15,267 nucleotides of DNA from Candidatus Sabulitectum sp. (GTDB lineage: Bacteria; Fermentibacterota; Fermentibacteria; Fermentibacterales; JCC-6): positions 1-15,267 of the forward strand of contig JAGLQD010000128.1 of the NCBI GenBank assembly GCA_023136985.1, in the 5' to 3' direction. The stretch's first letter is position 1. Every line of letters starts with the position of its first letter. Shown in pieces: positions 6,173-13,859 of the stretch. Both the position numbers and the translations under genes were made by a program. The notes below the pieces were generated by a model that saw nothing but the letters and a program-made list of their open reading frames with translations, was not told the DNA's origin and did not search any database.

Positions 6173-7219
6173 ATGAGCAAATGGCTTGTAACCGGCGGTT
6201 CCGGTTTTCTCGGCATAAATCTTATCCGTACTCTTGTTGAAAAAGGTCACCAGGTTATCTCCATCGATATTGCTCCTTTCCTTTATCCGGACATGGCTGA
6301 TCGTATTGACCACCGTATTGTGGATATCAGAGACAGGAAAGCAGTTGATGAATGCATGTCTCAGGGAATTGATGTATTCATGCACGGCGCTGCTGCTCTT
6401 CCTCTTTACAAGAAATCGGATATACTCTCAACAAACATTCAGGGCAGCAGAAATGTACTGGAATCTGCCCATGCCCATGGGGTGAAACGCGGAATTTACA
6501 TTTCATCTACCGCTGTTTACGGAATTCCGGAAAAGCATCCATTGTTTGAGGATGATCCTCTGGTGGGTGTGGGACCTTACGGACACACAAAAATAGAAGC
6601 AGAGAAAATAGTAAGAGAGTTCCGGGAAAAAGGAATGACTGTCACAAGCATACGGCCGAAGTCTTTCGTGGGGCCGGAACGACTTGGAGTATTCGCAATT
6701 TTCTATCAGTGGGCAGCCGAGGGAAGAAGTTTTCCAATGATAGGCAGAGGAGAGAATCTGTATCAGCTTCTTCATGTTGAAGATCTGTGCAATGCAGTAA
6801 TTATGTCTGCAGAGCACCAGAACACTGAAGCCATTAACACTGAATTCAACATCGGAGCGAAAGTATTCTCCACCATGCGGGAAGATTACCAGGTTGTTCT
6901 GGACAAGGCTGGTTTTGGCAAGAAGATAAAAGAGTCTCCTGCGCACCTTGTGATATTTGCTCTTGAGGTACTTGATTTCTTCAATCTTTCACCCTTGTAT
7001 CCATGGGTTTACAAGACCGCCACAAAAGATTCTTTTGTCTCCATAGAAAAAGCTGAGAAATTGCTCGGTTTTACTCCTGAGTTCTCAAACAAAGATGCCC
7101 TTCTTCGAAATTACCAGTGGTATCTTGATAATGTAAGTAAGTTTGAAAAGAGTGATGGAGTAACCCACAGAGCTCCATGGAGTCAGGGAGTGCTTGGTCT
7201 GGCAAGACATTTCTTTTAA
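6173..7219 (+). CDS. NAD(P)-dependent epimerase/dehydratase (extended SDR)
   Basis: The 348-residue protein is an extended short-chain dehydrogenase/reductase. It has the Rossmann motif TGGSGFLG (7-14), an acidic residue after strand 2 (SIDIAP) that favours NAD over NADP, the Ser-Thr segment SSTAVYG (111-117) and the catalytic YGHTK pair Y136/K140. RPKSFVGP and LLHVEDL are typical of sugar-nucleotide epimerases and 3-beta-hydroxysteroid-dehydrogenase-like enzymes. The C-terminal third (FALEVLDFF, YPWVYKTATK) looks like the substrate-binding lid of the sterol/lipid-type branch rather than UDP-glucose epimerase, but the substrate cannot be read from the sequence. AGAAGGGGA precedes the ATG. It is a distant paralogue of the SDR at 9093-10079. 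It stands between two terminated units and may share a transcript with the lipoprotein 43 bases downstream. Confidence 0.85.
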   Translation: MSKWLVTGGSGFLGINLIRTLVEKGHQVISIDIAPFLYPDMADRIDHRIVDIRDRKAVDECMSQGIDVFMHGAAALPLYKKSDILSTNIQGSRNVLESAHAHGVKRGIYISSTAVYGIPEKHPLFEDDPLVGVGPYGHTKIEAEKIVREFREKGMTVTSIRPKSFVGPERLGVFAIFYQWAAEGRSFPMIGRGENLYQLLHVEDLCNAVIMSAEHQNTEAINTEFNIGAKVFSTMREDYQVVLDKAGFGKKIKESPAHLVIFALEVLDFFNLSPLYPWVYKTATKDSFVSIEKAEKLLGFTPEFSNKDALLRNYQWYLDNVSKFEKSDGVTHRAPWSQGVLGLARHFF

Positions 7220-7262
7220 ATGTCTGCTGTTGCAGTCGTTTTGTAAAATATAAGGAGGAAGT

Positions 7263-8108
7263 ATGAAAAGTTTATTGGGAATGTTAATGCTGATGCTGAT
7301 AGTACTTGCTGCGGGATGTGGCGAGGCTGATCAGCAGGAACCAGCAGATAGCTCCGGAGCAGAAAGCGTAGAGGACGCACAAGTTGCTGAAGATGCGCCA
7401 GTTGAAGTAGAAGTTGCTCCTCTGTATCCCGAAGGTACTCTTGATCCGTCACTTGTAACTGCAGATGTTCCGGTTGCTGCAGGTGCTCTTTTTAACGCAT
7501 TCTATGCCTGGGACGAACAGACTGTTGTTATTCAGGGATATCCTTTTGTTCATTACGGCGACAGTATAACAATTGAGGACGATATCGAACTGGTAGCAGT
7601 TGCCGGAGAAAGAGATAAGCTTGTCAAGGTTACTTTCCCGGAAACACTTAATTTGAGAATTGCTGCAGATGAACTTGTTACAGTATCAGGAACAGTTGAT
7701 TACAGCTGGACAGGAAGAATTGAACTTGTGGAAGGTATAGTTGTTACCGATGCTGTTGTTGTTCCCATAGACGAAGTGAGCCCGTATGCGTATGACGGAA
7801 CTTCTGCTGTGGAAGTTCAGGGATTCTTTGATCTGTTCAACATCTGGATTGGTATGGAAGTCACTGTTGAGGGTTATTACATCTCTACTACTACCTCTTC
7901 TCTTTCTTCTGGTGATGTGGTGAGAATTGATCTTCAGGATTCTGAAACCCGCAGCAAGTGCGCAGCCTGCGAAATGACCGGTGATATCCCCGAGGACATC
8001 TCTGCTGGAATGACTGAAAACCGTGATGGTGTTCAGATCCGTGGAATCATTGAAGGGGAATCCTTTAATATTGTCGGCCTTGTGGAATGCGAACTGGTTA
8101 ACAGATAG
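7263..8108 (+). CDS. Acidic lipoprotein with probable OB-fold-like repeats
   Basis: The ATG at 7263 follows AAGGAGGAAG. Residues 1-19 form a lipoprotein signal peptide with lipobox LAAGC and lipidated C19. Residues about 20-50 are a low-complexity acidic Ala/Glu/Asp linker, as expected for a tether. The rest is beta-rich. Two or three short segments of the type VTVSGTVDYSWTGRIELVEG, MEVTVEGYY...VVRIDLQD and VQIRGIIEGESFNIVGL follow the pattern of OB-fold (tRNA_anti-like) strands, so I infer OB-fold repeats. A lone KCAAC (CxxC) sits near residue 238, inside the last repeat, and a final Cys is near the C-terminus (VECELVNR). I recognise no specific function. The protein would be anchored in a membrane facing the periplasm or the cell surface. 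The total length is 281 residues. Confidence 0.75.
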   Translation: MKSLLGMLMLMLIVLAAGCGEADQQEPADSSGAESVEDAQVAEDAPVEVEVAPLYPEGTLDPSLVTADVPVAAGALFNAFYAWDEQTVVIQGYPFVHYGDSITIEDDIELVAVAGERDKLVKVTFPETLNLRIAADELVTVSGTVDYSWTGRIELVEGIVVTDAVVVPIDEVSPYAYDGTSAVEVQGFFDLFNIWIGMEVTVEGYYISTTTSSLSSGDVVRIDLQDSETRSKCAACEMTGDIPEDISAGMTENRDGVQIRGIIEGESFNIVGLVECELVNR

Positions 8109-8121
8109 CAATCTATGCTTT

Positions 8122-8158
8122 ATGCCGGGGAGAGATCCCCGGCATTTCTTTTCTTTTC
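8122..8158 (+). terminator. Rho-independent terminator after the lipoprotein gene
   Basis: ATGCCGGGG (8122-8130) pairs with CCCCGGCAT (8137-8145) around a 6-base loop, and TTCTTTTCTTTTC follows. It is 13 bases past the stop codon. In the opposite direction the stem is not followed by a T run, so it ends the plus-strand transcript and is at best a weak stop for the minus-strand operon that converges on it. Confidence 0.9.
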
Positions 8159-8177
8159 AACGGAATTCCTTTGTCTC

Positions 8178-9086
8178 CTACAGAAGTTTCTCGTATCGGA
8201 GAAGATATTTATTCATTCCTGTTTTTCGTAGAAGAACCCGTACAACAAAGAATGCTGCAAGAGCAGTTGCGCCACCTGCAAGCACATCGATCAGGTAGTG
8301 GTGATTTCCGTAGACAGCTCCGAACCACATACCGCAGGTTACCAGGAAAAAGACAGCGGTGAGTATACGGTTCTTCAGTTGAAAACTTGCCAGAAGGCAG
8401 GTAACCGGGTTTGCCGCATGAAGAGATGGAACCGCGGCAAACACATTGGCGTTCCCGCTGTAGAATGTTTTAAACACCGGCCATCCAACCAGAGTATCAA
8501 AGTTACCCAGTCTGGAAGCCTGACAGGCAGTATCCGGAAAAAATTCGAAACCGCATGCTCCGATGTACCATGGCGGTGCTGCCGGGTAGAAATAGTACAC
8601 TATGAATCCAATAAGATTAGTCAGCACAAAAAGGAAAACCATGTTGATGTAGAGGCTTTTCCGTCCGGTGAAGTAGAGGTACATTGCAAAACCAATAGGC
8701 ATGGGCACCCAGGTGATGTAGGAAACTCCTGAAATAATATCGAAAAGAGTACGCTGGTGGTAAGCAAAAAATTCATTCAGCGTCAGCAGTTGATTATTGA
8801 AGAAAACACCGAAGTACTGTTTTTCCAACAGGTACAGATCCTCTATGTGTATGGTGTTGTAATTGTAGTTCGGGAATGCTCTCAGAGAATCGTATACAGT
8901 AATGTAAATTATAAACGGGCACATTGCATAGAAGAATCTTCTGGTCTTTTCATTGTAGAAATAGAGGAATGCGAAAAACACATAGCTGATCAGGTGATCC
9001 ATGCGTACTTCAATTTTGAAATACATCCAGGAGAAATAGAGCAGGCTTACTACAAGCGCACTTACAAATTGTTTTCTTGTGGTCAT
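8178..9086 (-). CDS. PAP2-superfamily membrane phosphatase/phosphotransferase, Aur1/Ipt1-like
   Basis: This 302-residue integral membrane protein has about six hydrophobic segments (roughly 9-25, 30-45, 53-70, 112-140, 146-167 and 240-285). The C-terminal half holds the PAP2 active-site blocks: YPAAPPWY (167-174), VPSLHAA with H223 (219-225) and YGNHHYLIDVLAG with H263 and D267 (259-271). The APPWY plus PSLH plus HHYLxD arrangement is that of the PAP2_3/inositol-phosphorylceramide-synthase-like branch, which moves phospho-head groups between lipids. The reaction could equally be simple dephosphorylation of a lipid or isoprenoid phosphate. The ATG lies 6 bases after the SDR stop with no Shine-Dalgarno sequence, suggesting translational coupling. 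It is the last gene of the minus-strand run. The partner SDR upstream hints at envelope lipid metabolism. Confidence 0.88.
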   Translation of the reverse strand: MTTRKQFVSALVVSLLYFSWMYFKIEVRMDHLISYVFFAFLYFYNEKTRRFFYAMCPFIIYITVYDSLRAFPNYNYNTIHIEDLYLLEKQYFGVFFNNQLLTLNEFFAYHQRTLFDIISGVSYITWVPMPIGFAMYLYFTGRKSLYINMVFLFVLTNLIGFIVYYFYPAAPPWYIGACGFEFFPDTACQASRLGNFDTLVGWPVFKTFYSGNANVFAAVPSLHAANPVTCLLASFQLKNRILTAVFFLVTCGMWFGAVYGNHHYLIDVLAGGATALAAFFVVRVLLRKTGMNKYLLRYEKLL

Positions 9087-9092
9087 GTTAGT

Positions 9093-10079
9093 TTAATTGA
9101 TGTCCTTCCGGAACCAGAGAACAGTCTTCTCAATTGCTTCTTTCAGGCCAACAACTGGTTCAAAGCCAAGAATATCTTTTGCTTTCTGTATGGAGAAAAT
9201 GTAGTTTGTGCCTGCGTTGTACATGCGATATTTAGTTATAAGAGGAGCATTACTGGCTCCTGCCAGTTTATAGATTCCCTCTGAAAGGCCGGCAAGAAAA
9301 AGACTTATACTGAAAGGTATTGTTAACTTCGGGTGTGGAAGGTGCATTTCATCCGCAATCGCTTCTGTAAACTGCTTCCAGTTGATCTGCAATCCATCTG
9401 TTATGATGAAGGCATGGCCAGGAGCGTTCTTGTGAATAGATGCCAGAAATACCCCCTGAACAAGATTTTCTACATAGGTAGGGCAGGTGAGGCTGAGTCC
9501 CCTGTTAACATAGGCTATTTTCCCGCTTACCAGAGCCTTCACATACTTTTCCATGAAAGTGTGATCCCGCGGGCCAAAGACATTGCCGGGCCTGATGGAA
9601 GTTATTTCCAATTTGTTCTTCTTGCCGAAATCCATGATCCAGTTCTCGGCTTCAAGTTTTGATAGACCATAATTGAATACTGGATTCTTTTCATCATCCT
9701 CGGATTGGGGAGAAGCGTGGTCGAACCCGTGAATGGCAGTACTGCTCATGTAGACAATCCGGGTGACATCGTTTTCTACAGCTGCTTTGGCTACATTCTT
9801 TGTGCCTTCCAGGTTAATTCTTCTGAACAACTCCAGAGATCCCCAGTCTGAAGCAAGCCCTGCATTGTGAACCACAATATCAATGTCATGAAGAGCTTTT
9901 TCAACACTGCTGTAATCAGTGATATCTCCATATTTCAGGGAAACTTCCATATCGTTGATAAGACTGAGATCTGAAGTTGGTCGAACAAGACCATAGACCT
10001 TGTGGCCCTCTTTCAGAAACGTCTCAACAAGATGTGACCCTATGAAACCATTAGCGCCGGTGATTAAAACTTTTGACAT
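9093..10079 (-). CDS. NAD(P)-dependent SDR, 3-beta-HSD/dihydroflavonol-reductase-like
   Basis: The 328-residue extended SDR has TGANGFIG (7-14), VRPTSD after strand 2 (an Arg that may favour NADPH), HNAGLASDW at the end of strand 4, MSSTAIHG (111-118) and YGLSK with Y137 and K141. RPGNVFGPRD and TYVENLVQG are typical of the 3-beta-hydroxysteroid-dehydrogenase/dihydroflavonol-reductase branch that acts on hydrophobic or polyketide-like substrates. AAGGG precedes the ATG. It starts 3 bases after the CPBP gene and ends 6 bases before the PAP2 gene, so the three are almost certainly cotranscribed. With a lipid phosphotransferase next door, a lipid substrate (a ceramide- or hopanoid-type ketone or alcohol) is plausible but unproven. 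Confidence 0.87.
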   Translation of the reverse strand: MSKVLITGANGFIGSHLVETFLKEGHKVYGLVRPTSDLSLINDMEVSLKYGDITDYSSVEKALHDIDIVVHNAGLASDWGSLELFRRINLEGTKNVAKAAVENDVTRIVYMSSTAIHGFDHASPQSEDDEKNPVFNYGLSKLEAENWIMDFGKKNKLEITSIRPGNVFGPRDHTFMEKYVKALVSGKIAYVNRGLSLTCPTYVENLVQGVFLASIHKNAPGHAFIITDGLQINWKQFTEAIADEMHLPHPKLTIPFSISLFLAGLSEGIYKLAGASNAPLITKYRMYNAGTNYIFSIQKAKDILGFEPVVGLKEAIEKTVLWFRKDIN

Positions 10080-10082
10080 TAG

Positions 10083-10814
10083 TTACCCTTGATAGATTAT
10101 GAAAAGATCTGTGAATATACCAAGGGCAGCGTGGAGGAGCACAACGATCCAGATGTTCTTTGTGCGTATGGCAATGATTCCAAAGATGATACCGAACGGA
10201 ATGGATCCAATGATCTCCGGGGTTGGCTTTCCAATATGTACAAGACAAGAGGATATTGTCTGGATCAGAATTGCAGGCATAGTGCCATATTTCTCTTTCA
10301 ACCCGAAAAGCAGGAATCCCCGGAAAAAGAATTCCCACGGCAGATAGTATAGAAAGAACAATCCCAGAAAGTAGGCGATAAGCGGTTGTTGATCCTGCAT
10401 AAGGCTTCCCGGCAGCGGGTATTCCGCTTGAACTGATGGAAGTGTAGAGGCATGATATGCAGAAGGTACCACTATCACCGCAATTGCAAACAGCGCCCAT
10501 AAGAGGTTTTTCCTCTGGCCTCTGAAAGAAAAGAGAGAATGGAGAACGCTTGATCTGCCAGAGACCATAGCAATAAGCAGCGGAGCAAGCAGCATTAGAA
10601 GAAAGAATGAAAGATACTCCAGCAGATACGCATAGACATCGCCATGGGCAATGTCATTCAGACCTGGGAAGTAGACCAGAAAATTCTGTGCTTCAGCAAA
10701 ATACCGATATACAGTGAGCAAAACAGGAGCACTGACGAGCAAAATGTAGAGGTAATTTTCTGAGGGATCATAACCGGTGCTGCGAAGAATGCTCATGAGT
10801 CTGGACTTCTTCAT
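10083..10814 (-). CDS. CPBP/CAAX-like intramembrane protein
   Basis: The 243-residue polytopic protein carries the CPBP (Rce1/Abi) signature in its C-terminal half. LPWEFFFRGFLLFGL (158-172) is motif 1, with E161 and R165. VHIGKPTPE (192-200) supplies H193 and E200. VVLLHAALG supplies H228. Canonical motif 1 is EExxxR, but here the first Glu is Trp (WEFFFR), and the usual Asn four residues after the last His is Gly. I recall a subgroup with the same WEFFFRG and HIGKP signature, so it may be a genuine variant and not decay. Members are intramembrane metal-independent or metallo-proteases, or bacteriocin-immunity-like proteins. The target is unknown. It begins 10 bases after the M6 protease gene with a weak ribosome site. 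Confidence 0.8.
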   Translation of the reverse strand: MKKSRLMSILRSTGYDPSENYLYILLVSAPVLLTVYRYFAEAQNFLVYFPGLNDIAHGDVYAYLLEYLSFFLLMLLAPLLIAMVSGRSSVLHSLFSFRGQRKNLLWALFAIAVIVVPSAYHASTLPSVQAEYPLPGSLMQDQQPLIAYFLGLFFLYYLPWEFFFRGFLLFGLKEKYGTMPAILIQTISSCLVHIGKPTPEIIGSIPFGIIFGIIAIRTKNIWIVVLLHAALGIFTDLFIIYQG

Positions 10815-10824
10815 TATTACCGTC

Positions 10825-12426
10825 TCATAAACGGAGCAATCTTGCCGTTGCCGATGCTGATTCCCAACGGTAATTTACAAAAAATAGACCATTCGGTATT
10901 GTGTGATGATCCCACTGGTATGTGTATTCACCGCTGTTTAAAGAACCTGATTGCAGTGTTTCAAGTTTTCTACCGGTCACATCGAACACGGCTATTTCCG
11001 CATAACCGCCTGGATGATCCACAGTAATGAGGTTTCCGGTTACAGACAAGAAAGCTCCTGGAAACTCATTCTCCTCCTGAATGCCAGTGTAGCTTGTAGA
11101 GATGAAGACTTCTACTGTGTCTGCAGAAACTGGAATTGAGCTGATGTACACCTGTGTATCTGCTCCGGTGTATTTCCTGCTGTCAGGAATGGTCCAGTAT
11201 GTGAATTCAGAATTGGATGAGGTTCCCGGATATGGATCGCCTGCGTCTCCGCCGCCCATGTTCTTTTCCAGATGCCACTGTCCGTCAGCCTGTTCAAGTG
11301 CCACACGGTAATGGCCATCGCTGGTGTGCCCGGGATACCACTGATTGTTGTTGTTGCTCTGGTACTTATCAACATGCCAGATCAGTACTCCCTGGGATGG
11401 CAGCGCCTGGTCCCATCCGATCTGCCTTCTGTTCTCAAGGATGAAATACTGGTAACTGGCAGCGCCTCCGGTCCATATTCTGTAAGCAACATTTGACAGC
11501 TGGATAGCAGGTACCTGATAAGTGCCTGGTTCAGTAACTTCAATAAATTCTGTAATTCCCAGTTCGTTCCTGCAGTACGGGCAGAACTCTGCGGGGCTCC
11601 AGCCCCCTCCGTTGTAAACTCCGTAGGACATTAAACCCCAGTTGCCGATTCCCTGAGAATCGTAATCGTAGTCGTAAAGATCAGGAAGCCCCAGTACATG
11701 ACCGAACTCATGACAGAAGACCGCTGCTGACTTATCTCCGGGGTTGGTGTTGTACTCGTTCTGTACGCTGAATTTGCTCACTTGAACGCCATCCAGAGAA
11801 AGGGGGGATGAGAGGCTCCAGGCGTGGGGCCAGATCATTTGAGGTGTTCCGTCGAATTTACCTGCATACATCAGGTTGACTCCATCCACAAACCCGTCCC
11901 CGTCGTTGTCATATTGTGAAAAGTCTACAATCGGATCTATCATTGTACAAACAGCTTCCACGAGACCCTGACTGTTCTGAGGATAAGAGCCCCAGCCGTA
12001 GTTGTCGTTCACATAGTATGCATAGGTCTCAGGTGCTCTGCTCCACAGAGTTGTGCTGGGCCAGTCTACTGTAACTATGTCTATCTGCCCGAAGGATACA
12101 TCATTGTAATAGCTTGTGAGCGAGAATGTGTCTTGAGCAAATCCCATGGAATCAAAGTAGACCGCCGGTGTTTGTGCCTGGTTGTCAGTGAAATCCACCA
12201 GCAGTATAAGAACATTCATCTGGCTGTCATCCAGTGCTGAAACAATAGTGTTGTGTGAACCGTAAATACCATTGGGTGAATCTACACCCCTTGCAGTGGC
12301 GTTGCTGTAGGATTCAAGCCAGGTGAGATGCTCACTGGATGGTTCGTTGAATATGCCGGTGGGCGGCGGAACAGCTGCTGCTGTGAAAAAAGCTGACATG
12401 ATAAGAATAGTGTAAAGGCTCTTCAT
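10825..12426 (-). CDS. Secreted M6-family (immune inhibitor A-like) metalloprotease with sorting domain
   Basis: This is a 533-residue secreted zinc protease. The start at 12426 is preferred to an ATG 27 bases upstream because GGAGG is correctly spaced and the protein then begins with a signal peptide (MKSLYTILIMSAFFTAAA). The catalytic motif HEFGHVLGLPD has zinc ligands H239, H243 and D249 and catalytic E240. The Met-turn is WGLMSYG. DNDGDGFVDG upstream is an Asp-rich calcium-type loop. FILENRRQ and GVLIWHVD are the usual M6 strands after the catalytic core. The last about 75 residues (AEIAVFDVTGRK, GLFFVNY) match the FlgD-like/type IX-like sorting domain also found on the selenoprotein at 5055-6050. 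It probably degrades or processes proteins outside the cell. It is the first gene of the minus-strand run. Confidence 0.92.
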   Translation of the reverse strand: MKSLYTILIMSAFFTAAAVPPPTGIFNEPSSEHLTWLESYSNATARGVDSPNGIYGSHNTIVSALDDSQMNVLILLVDFTDNQAQTPAVYFDSMGFAQDTFSLTSYYNDVSFGQIDIVTVDWPSTTLWSRAPETYAYYVNDNYGWGSYPQNSQGLVEAVCTMIDPIVDFSQYDNDGDGFVDGVNLMYAGKFDGTPQMIWPHAWSLSSPLSLDGVQVSKFSVQNEYNTNPGDKSAAVFCHEFGHVLGLPDLYDYDYDSQGIGNWGLMSYGVYNGGGWSPAEFCPYCRNELGITEFIEVTEPGTYQVPAIQLSNVAYRIWTGGAASYQYFILENRRQIGWDQALPSQGVLIWHVDKYQSNNNNQWYPGHTSDGHYRVALEQADGQWHLEKNMGGGDAGDPYPGTSSNSEFTYWTIPDSRKYTGADTQVYISSIPVSADTVEVFISTSYTGIQEENEFPGAFLSVTGNLITVDHPGGYAEIAVFDVTGRKLETLQSGSLNSGEYTYQWDHHTIPNGLFFVNYRWESASATARLLRL

Positions 12427-12459
12427 GGGTAACCTCCGTTCATTGTGCTGCACTCATGG

Positions 12460-12467
12460 ATTATAAT
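12460..12467. promoter_or_regulatory. Shared divergent -10 element between protease and yggS genes
   Basis: ATTATAAT at 12460-12467 is its own reverse complement, so it offers TATAAT on both strands: 12462-12467 for the yggS side and 12465-12460 for the protease side. It lies in the 85-base gap between the divergent starts at 12426 and 12512. On the plus strand a weak -35 (TTCATT, 12439-12444) is 17 bases away. On the minus strand no good -35 is visible. Two polymerases could not use it at once. Confidence 0.45.
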
Positions 12468-12511
12468 ACTGAATTACAGGGAAAAAGCAGAAAAAATATA
12501 AAGGGGCAATA

Positions 12512-13204
12512 ATGATCGATCTACTGGATAAAGTAAAAGAAAATACTGATTCTGCTCTTGCGGAGATCGCGGCAGCTGCTGAGAGGGCTCACAGGAAGCC
12601 AGAAGATGTGTCAATTATGGCTGTTACAAAAACCCATCCAGCTGAGTACATAGAAGCTGCAGTTAAATGTGGAATCAGGCATATTGGGGAAAATCGGATA
12701 TCAGAAGGCGGAAGAAAGATCAGGCTTCTTGGTAAAGAATTCGCCGAGTTTCATGCAATCGGGGTTCTGCACCGCAAGGAAGTTCGTCAGGCGGTAAGAG
12801 ATTTTCATTGGCTCGATGCCATCCACAAGATTGAGATAATAGAAGAAATTGCCCGCAGAAACGCTTCAGCGCAGATTCTTCTGGAGATAAATACATCAGG
12901 TGAATCGGCCAAGAAGGGCTTTCCTCCTGATGTTGTTCTGCTGGAAAGCATACTTGGAAGAGCTTTTGAGCTTCAGTTGCCTGTAAGGGGATTTCTTACT
13001 GTTGGGCCGCTGTGCAGTGATTCTGCCAGGCAGAGAAAAGCTTTCGCTGATCTGCGTGAAATCAGGGATTCTCTGGAAACACGGCTGAATAAATCATTAC
13101 CTGAGCTTTCCATGGGAATGAGTGATGACTTTACTCTGGCAGTTCTGGAGGGTTCAACCATAGTGCGGCTTGGCAGAAGGCTTTTCGGAGCAAGGGGAAA
13201 CTGA
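12512..13204 (+). CDS. yggS: YggS/YlmE/PROSC-type PLP homeostasis protein
   Basis: This family binds pyridoxal phosphate in an alanine-racemase-like TIM barrel and regulates free PLP and amino-acid pools. It has no known enzyme reaction. The 230-residue protein has the expected landmarks in order: MAVTKTHP with PLP-lysine K40, GENRISEG, the FHAIG...NK-type strand (here FHAIGVLHRKEV), LEINTSGESAKKGF, GFLTVGPL, and the C-terminal LSMGMSDDF and VRLGRRLFGAR that hold the phosphate. AAAGGGG precedes the ATG. The stop is TGA. It sits 110 bases before a DivIVA-family gene, matching the ylmE-to-divIVA neighbourhood of Gram-positive bacteria, although sepF and other linkers are missing. Confidence 0.94.
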   Translation: MIDLLDKVKENTDSALAEIAAAAERAHRKPEDVSIMAVTKTHPAEYIEAAVKCGIRHIGENRISEGGRKIRLLGKEFAEFHAIGVLHRKEVRQAVRDFHWLDAIHKIEIIEEIARRNASAQILLEINTSGESAKKGFPPDVVLLESILGRAFELQLPVRGFLTVGPLCSDSARQRKAFADLREIRDSLETRLNKSLPELSMGMSDDFTLAVLEGSTIVRLGRRLFGARGN

Positions 13205-13206
13205 TA

Positions 13207-13230
13207 CCTGCTCTCCTGAAGCAGGCGTTT
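13207..13230 (+). terminator. Weak terminator-like hairpin after yggS
   Basis: CCTGCT (13207-13212) and AGCAGG (13220-13225) form a 6-bp stem with a 7-base loop two bases after the yggS stop. Only three Ts (CGTTTGC) follow, so it may be a weak or leaky terminator. The remaining gap to 13314 is A+T-rich with several -10-like hexamers but no convincing promoter pair. Confidence 0.3.
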
Positions 13231-13314
13231 GCACCACGAAGATAATATGCAATATTTGAATCTATATTCTAATGGATCTGCTACTTTATCTTACTTAGGA
13301 AATGGAGGGGGTTT

Positions 13315-13848
13315 GTGCGCGTAACTCCGCTTGATATAAGACGACAGAAATTTCGCAAGGGTATGAGGGGATATGATTCAGGTGAGGTTGATGCTTTCCT
13401 TGAAATGCTTGCTGACGCCTGGGAAGATGTTGCAGAGAACACTCTGATCGAAGCAAAGGAACTGGAAGTGCTTCGAGCCAGAGCAAGCGACTTTGATCGC
13501 ATGGAGGGTGCGGTTCGCGAGGTGCTTGTTGCACAGCAGAGAAGTGCTGATGTGGCCAGAGAAGAGGCAAATCGCGAAGCTGATCTCATTATCAGAGATG
13601 CTGAGCTGAAATCGCAGAAAATGCTTGATGAGGCCAGAAAGAGAGTTCAGATATTAACGGAAGCCATTCGTGAGCTCCAGGACAGAAGAATGGAGATCCT
13701 TCTGAAGATGAATTCCTTCATAGACAGTCAGAAGGGGATGGTGGCCATGGAGGAGATCAGAATAAAATCAGAAATAATTCCCGCTGAAGAGAGGCTTCCT
13801 GGTGAAGAAGATGGAGACATGCCACTTCTTCAACTCTCAGAATTGTAG
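13315..13848 (+). CDS. DivIVA-domain coiled-coil protein
   Basis: Residues about 1-60 match the DivIVA N-terminal lipid-binding domain: VTPLDIRRQKFRKGMRGYD, then EVDAFLEMLADAW. The rest to about residue 150 is a long charged helix rich in Glu, Arg, Ala and Leu, predicted to form a coiled coil, followed by an acidic tail (GEEDGD). DivIVA/GpsB proteins gather at negatively curved membrane and organise division or polar growth. The 177-residue length is normal for a minimal member. The start is GTG at 13315 behind GGAGGGG. It ends 11 bases before the next gene, so the two are probably cotranscribed. Confidence 0.88.
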   Translation: MRVTPLDIRRQKFRKGMRGYDSGEVDAFLEMLADAWEDVAENTLIEAKELEVLRARASDFDRMEGAVREVLVAQQRSADVAREEANREADLIIRDAELKSQKMLDEARKRVQILTEAIRELQDRRMEILLKMNSFIDSQKGMVAMEEIRIKSEIIPAEERLPGEEDGDMPLLQLSEL

Positions 13849-13859
13849 CGGGAGGTTTA

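Noticed and set aside
8298..9284. Plus-strand frames opposite the PAP2 gene
   Set aside because: The minus-strand protein has full PAP2 motifs and membrane segments; the plus-strand products are Cys/Arg/Val-rich shadows without motifs.
12427..12453. Longer M6 protease starting at 12453
   Set aside because: The extra nine residues are charged and would precede the signal peptide, while ATG 12426 has a well-spaced GGAGG.
2892..13204. General reassignment of TGA to an amino acid
   Set aside because: rimM, trmD, the M6 protease and yggS all end in TGA at the proper family length, so TGA is a stop in this genome.
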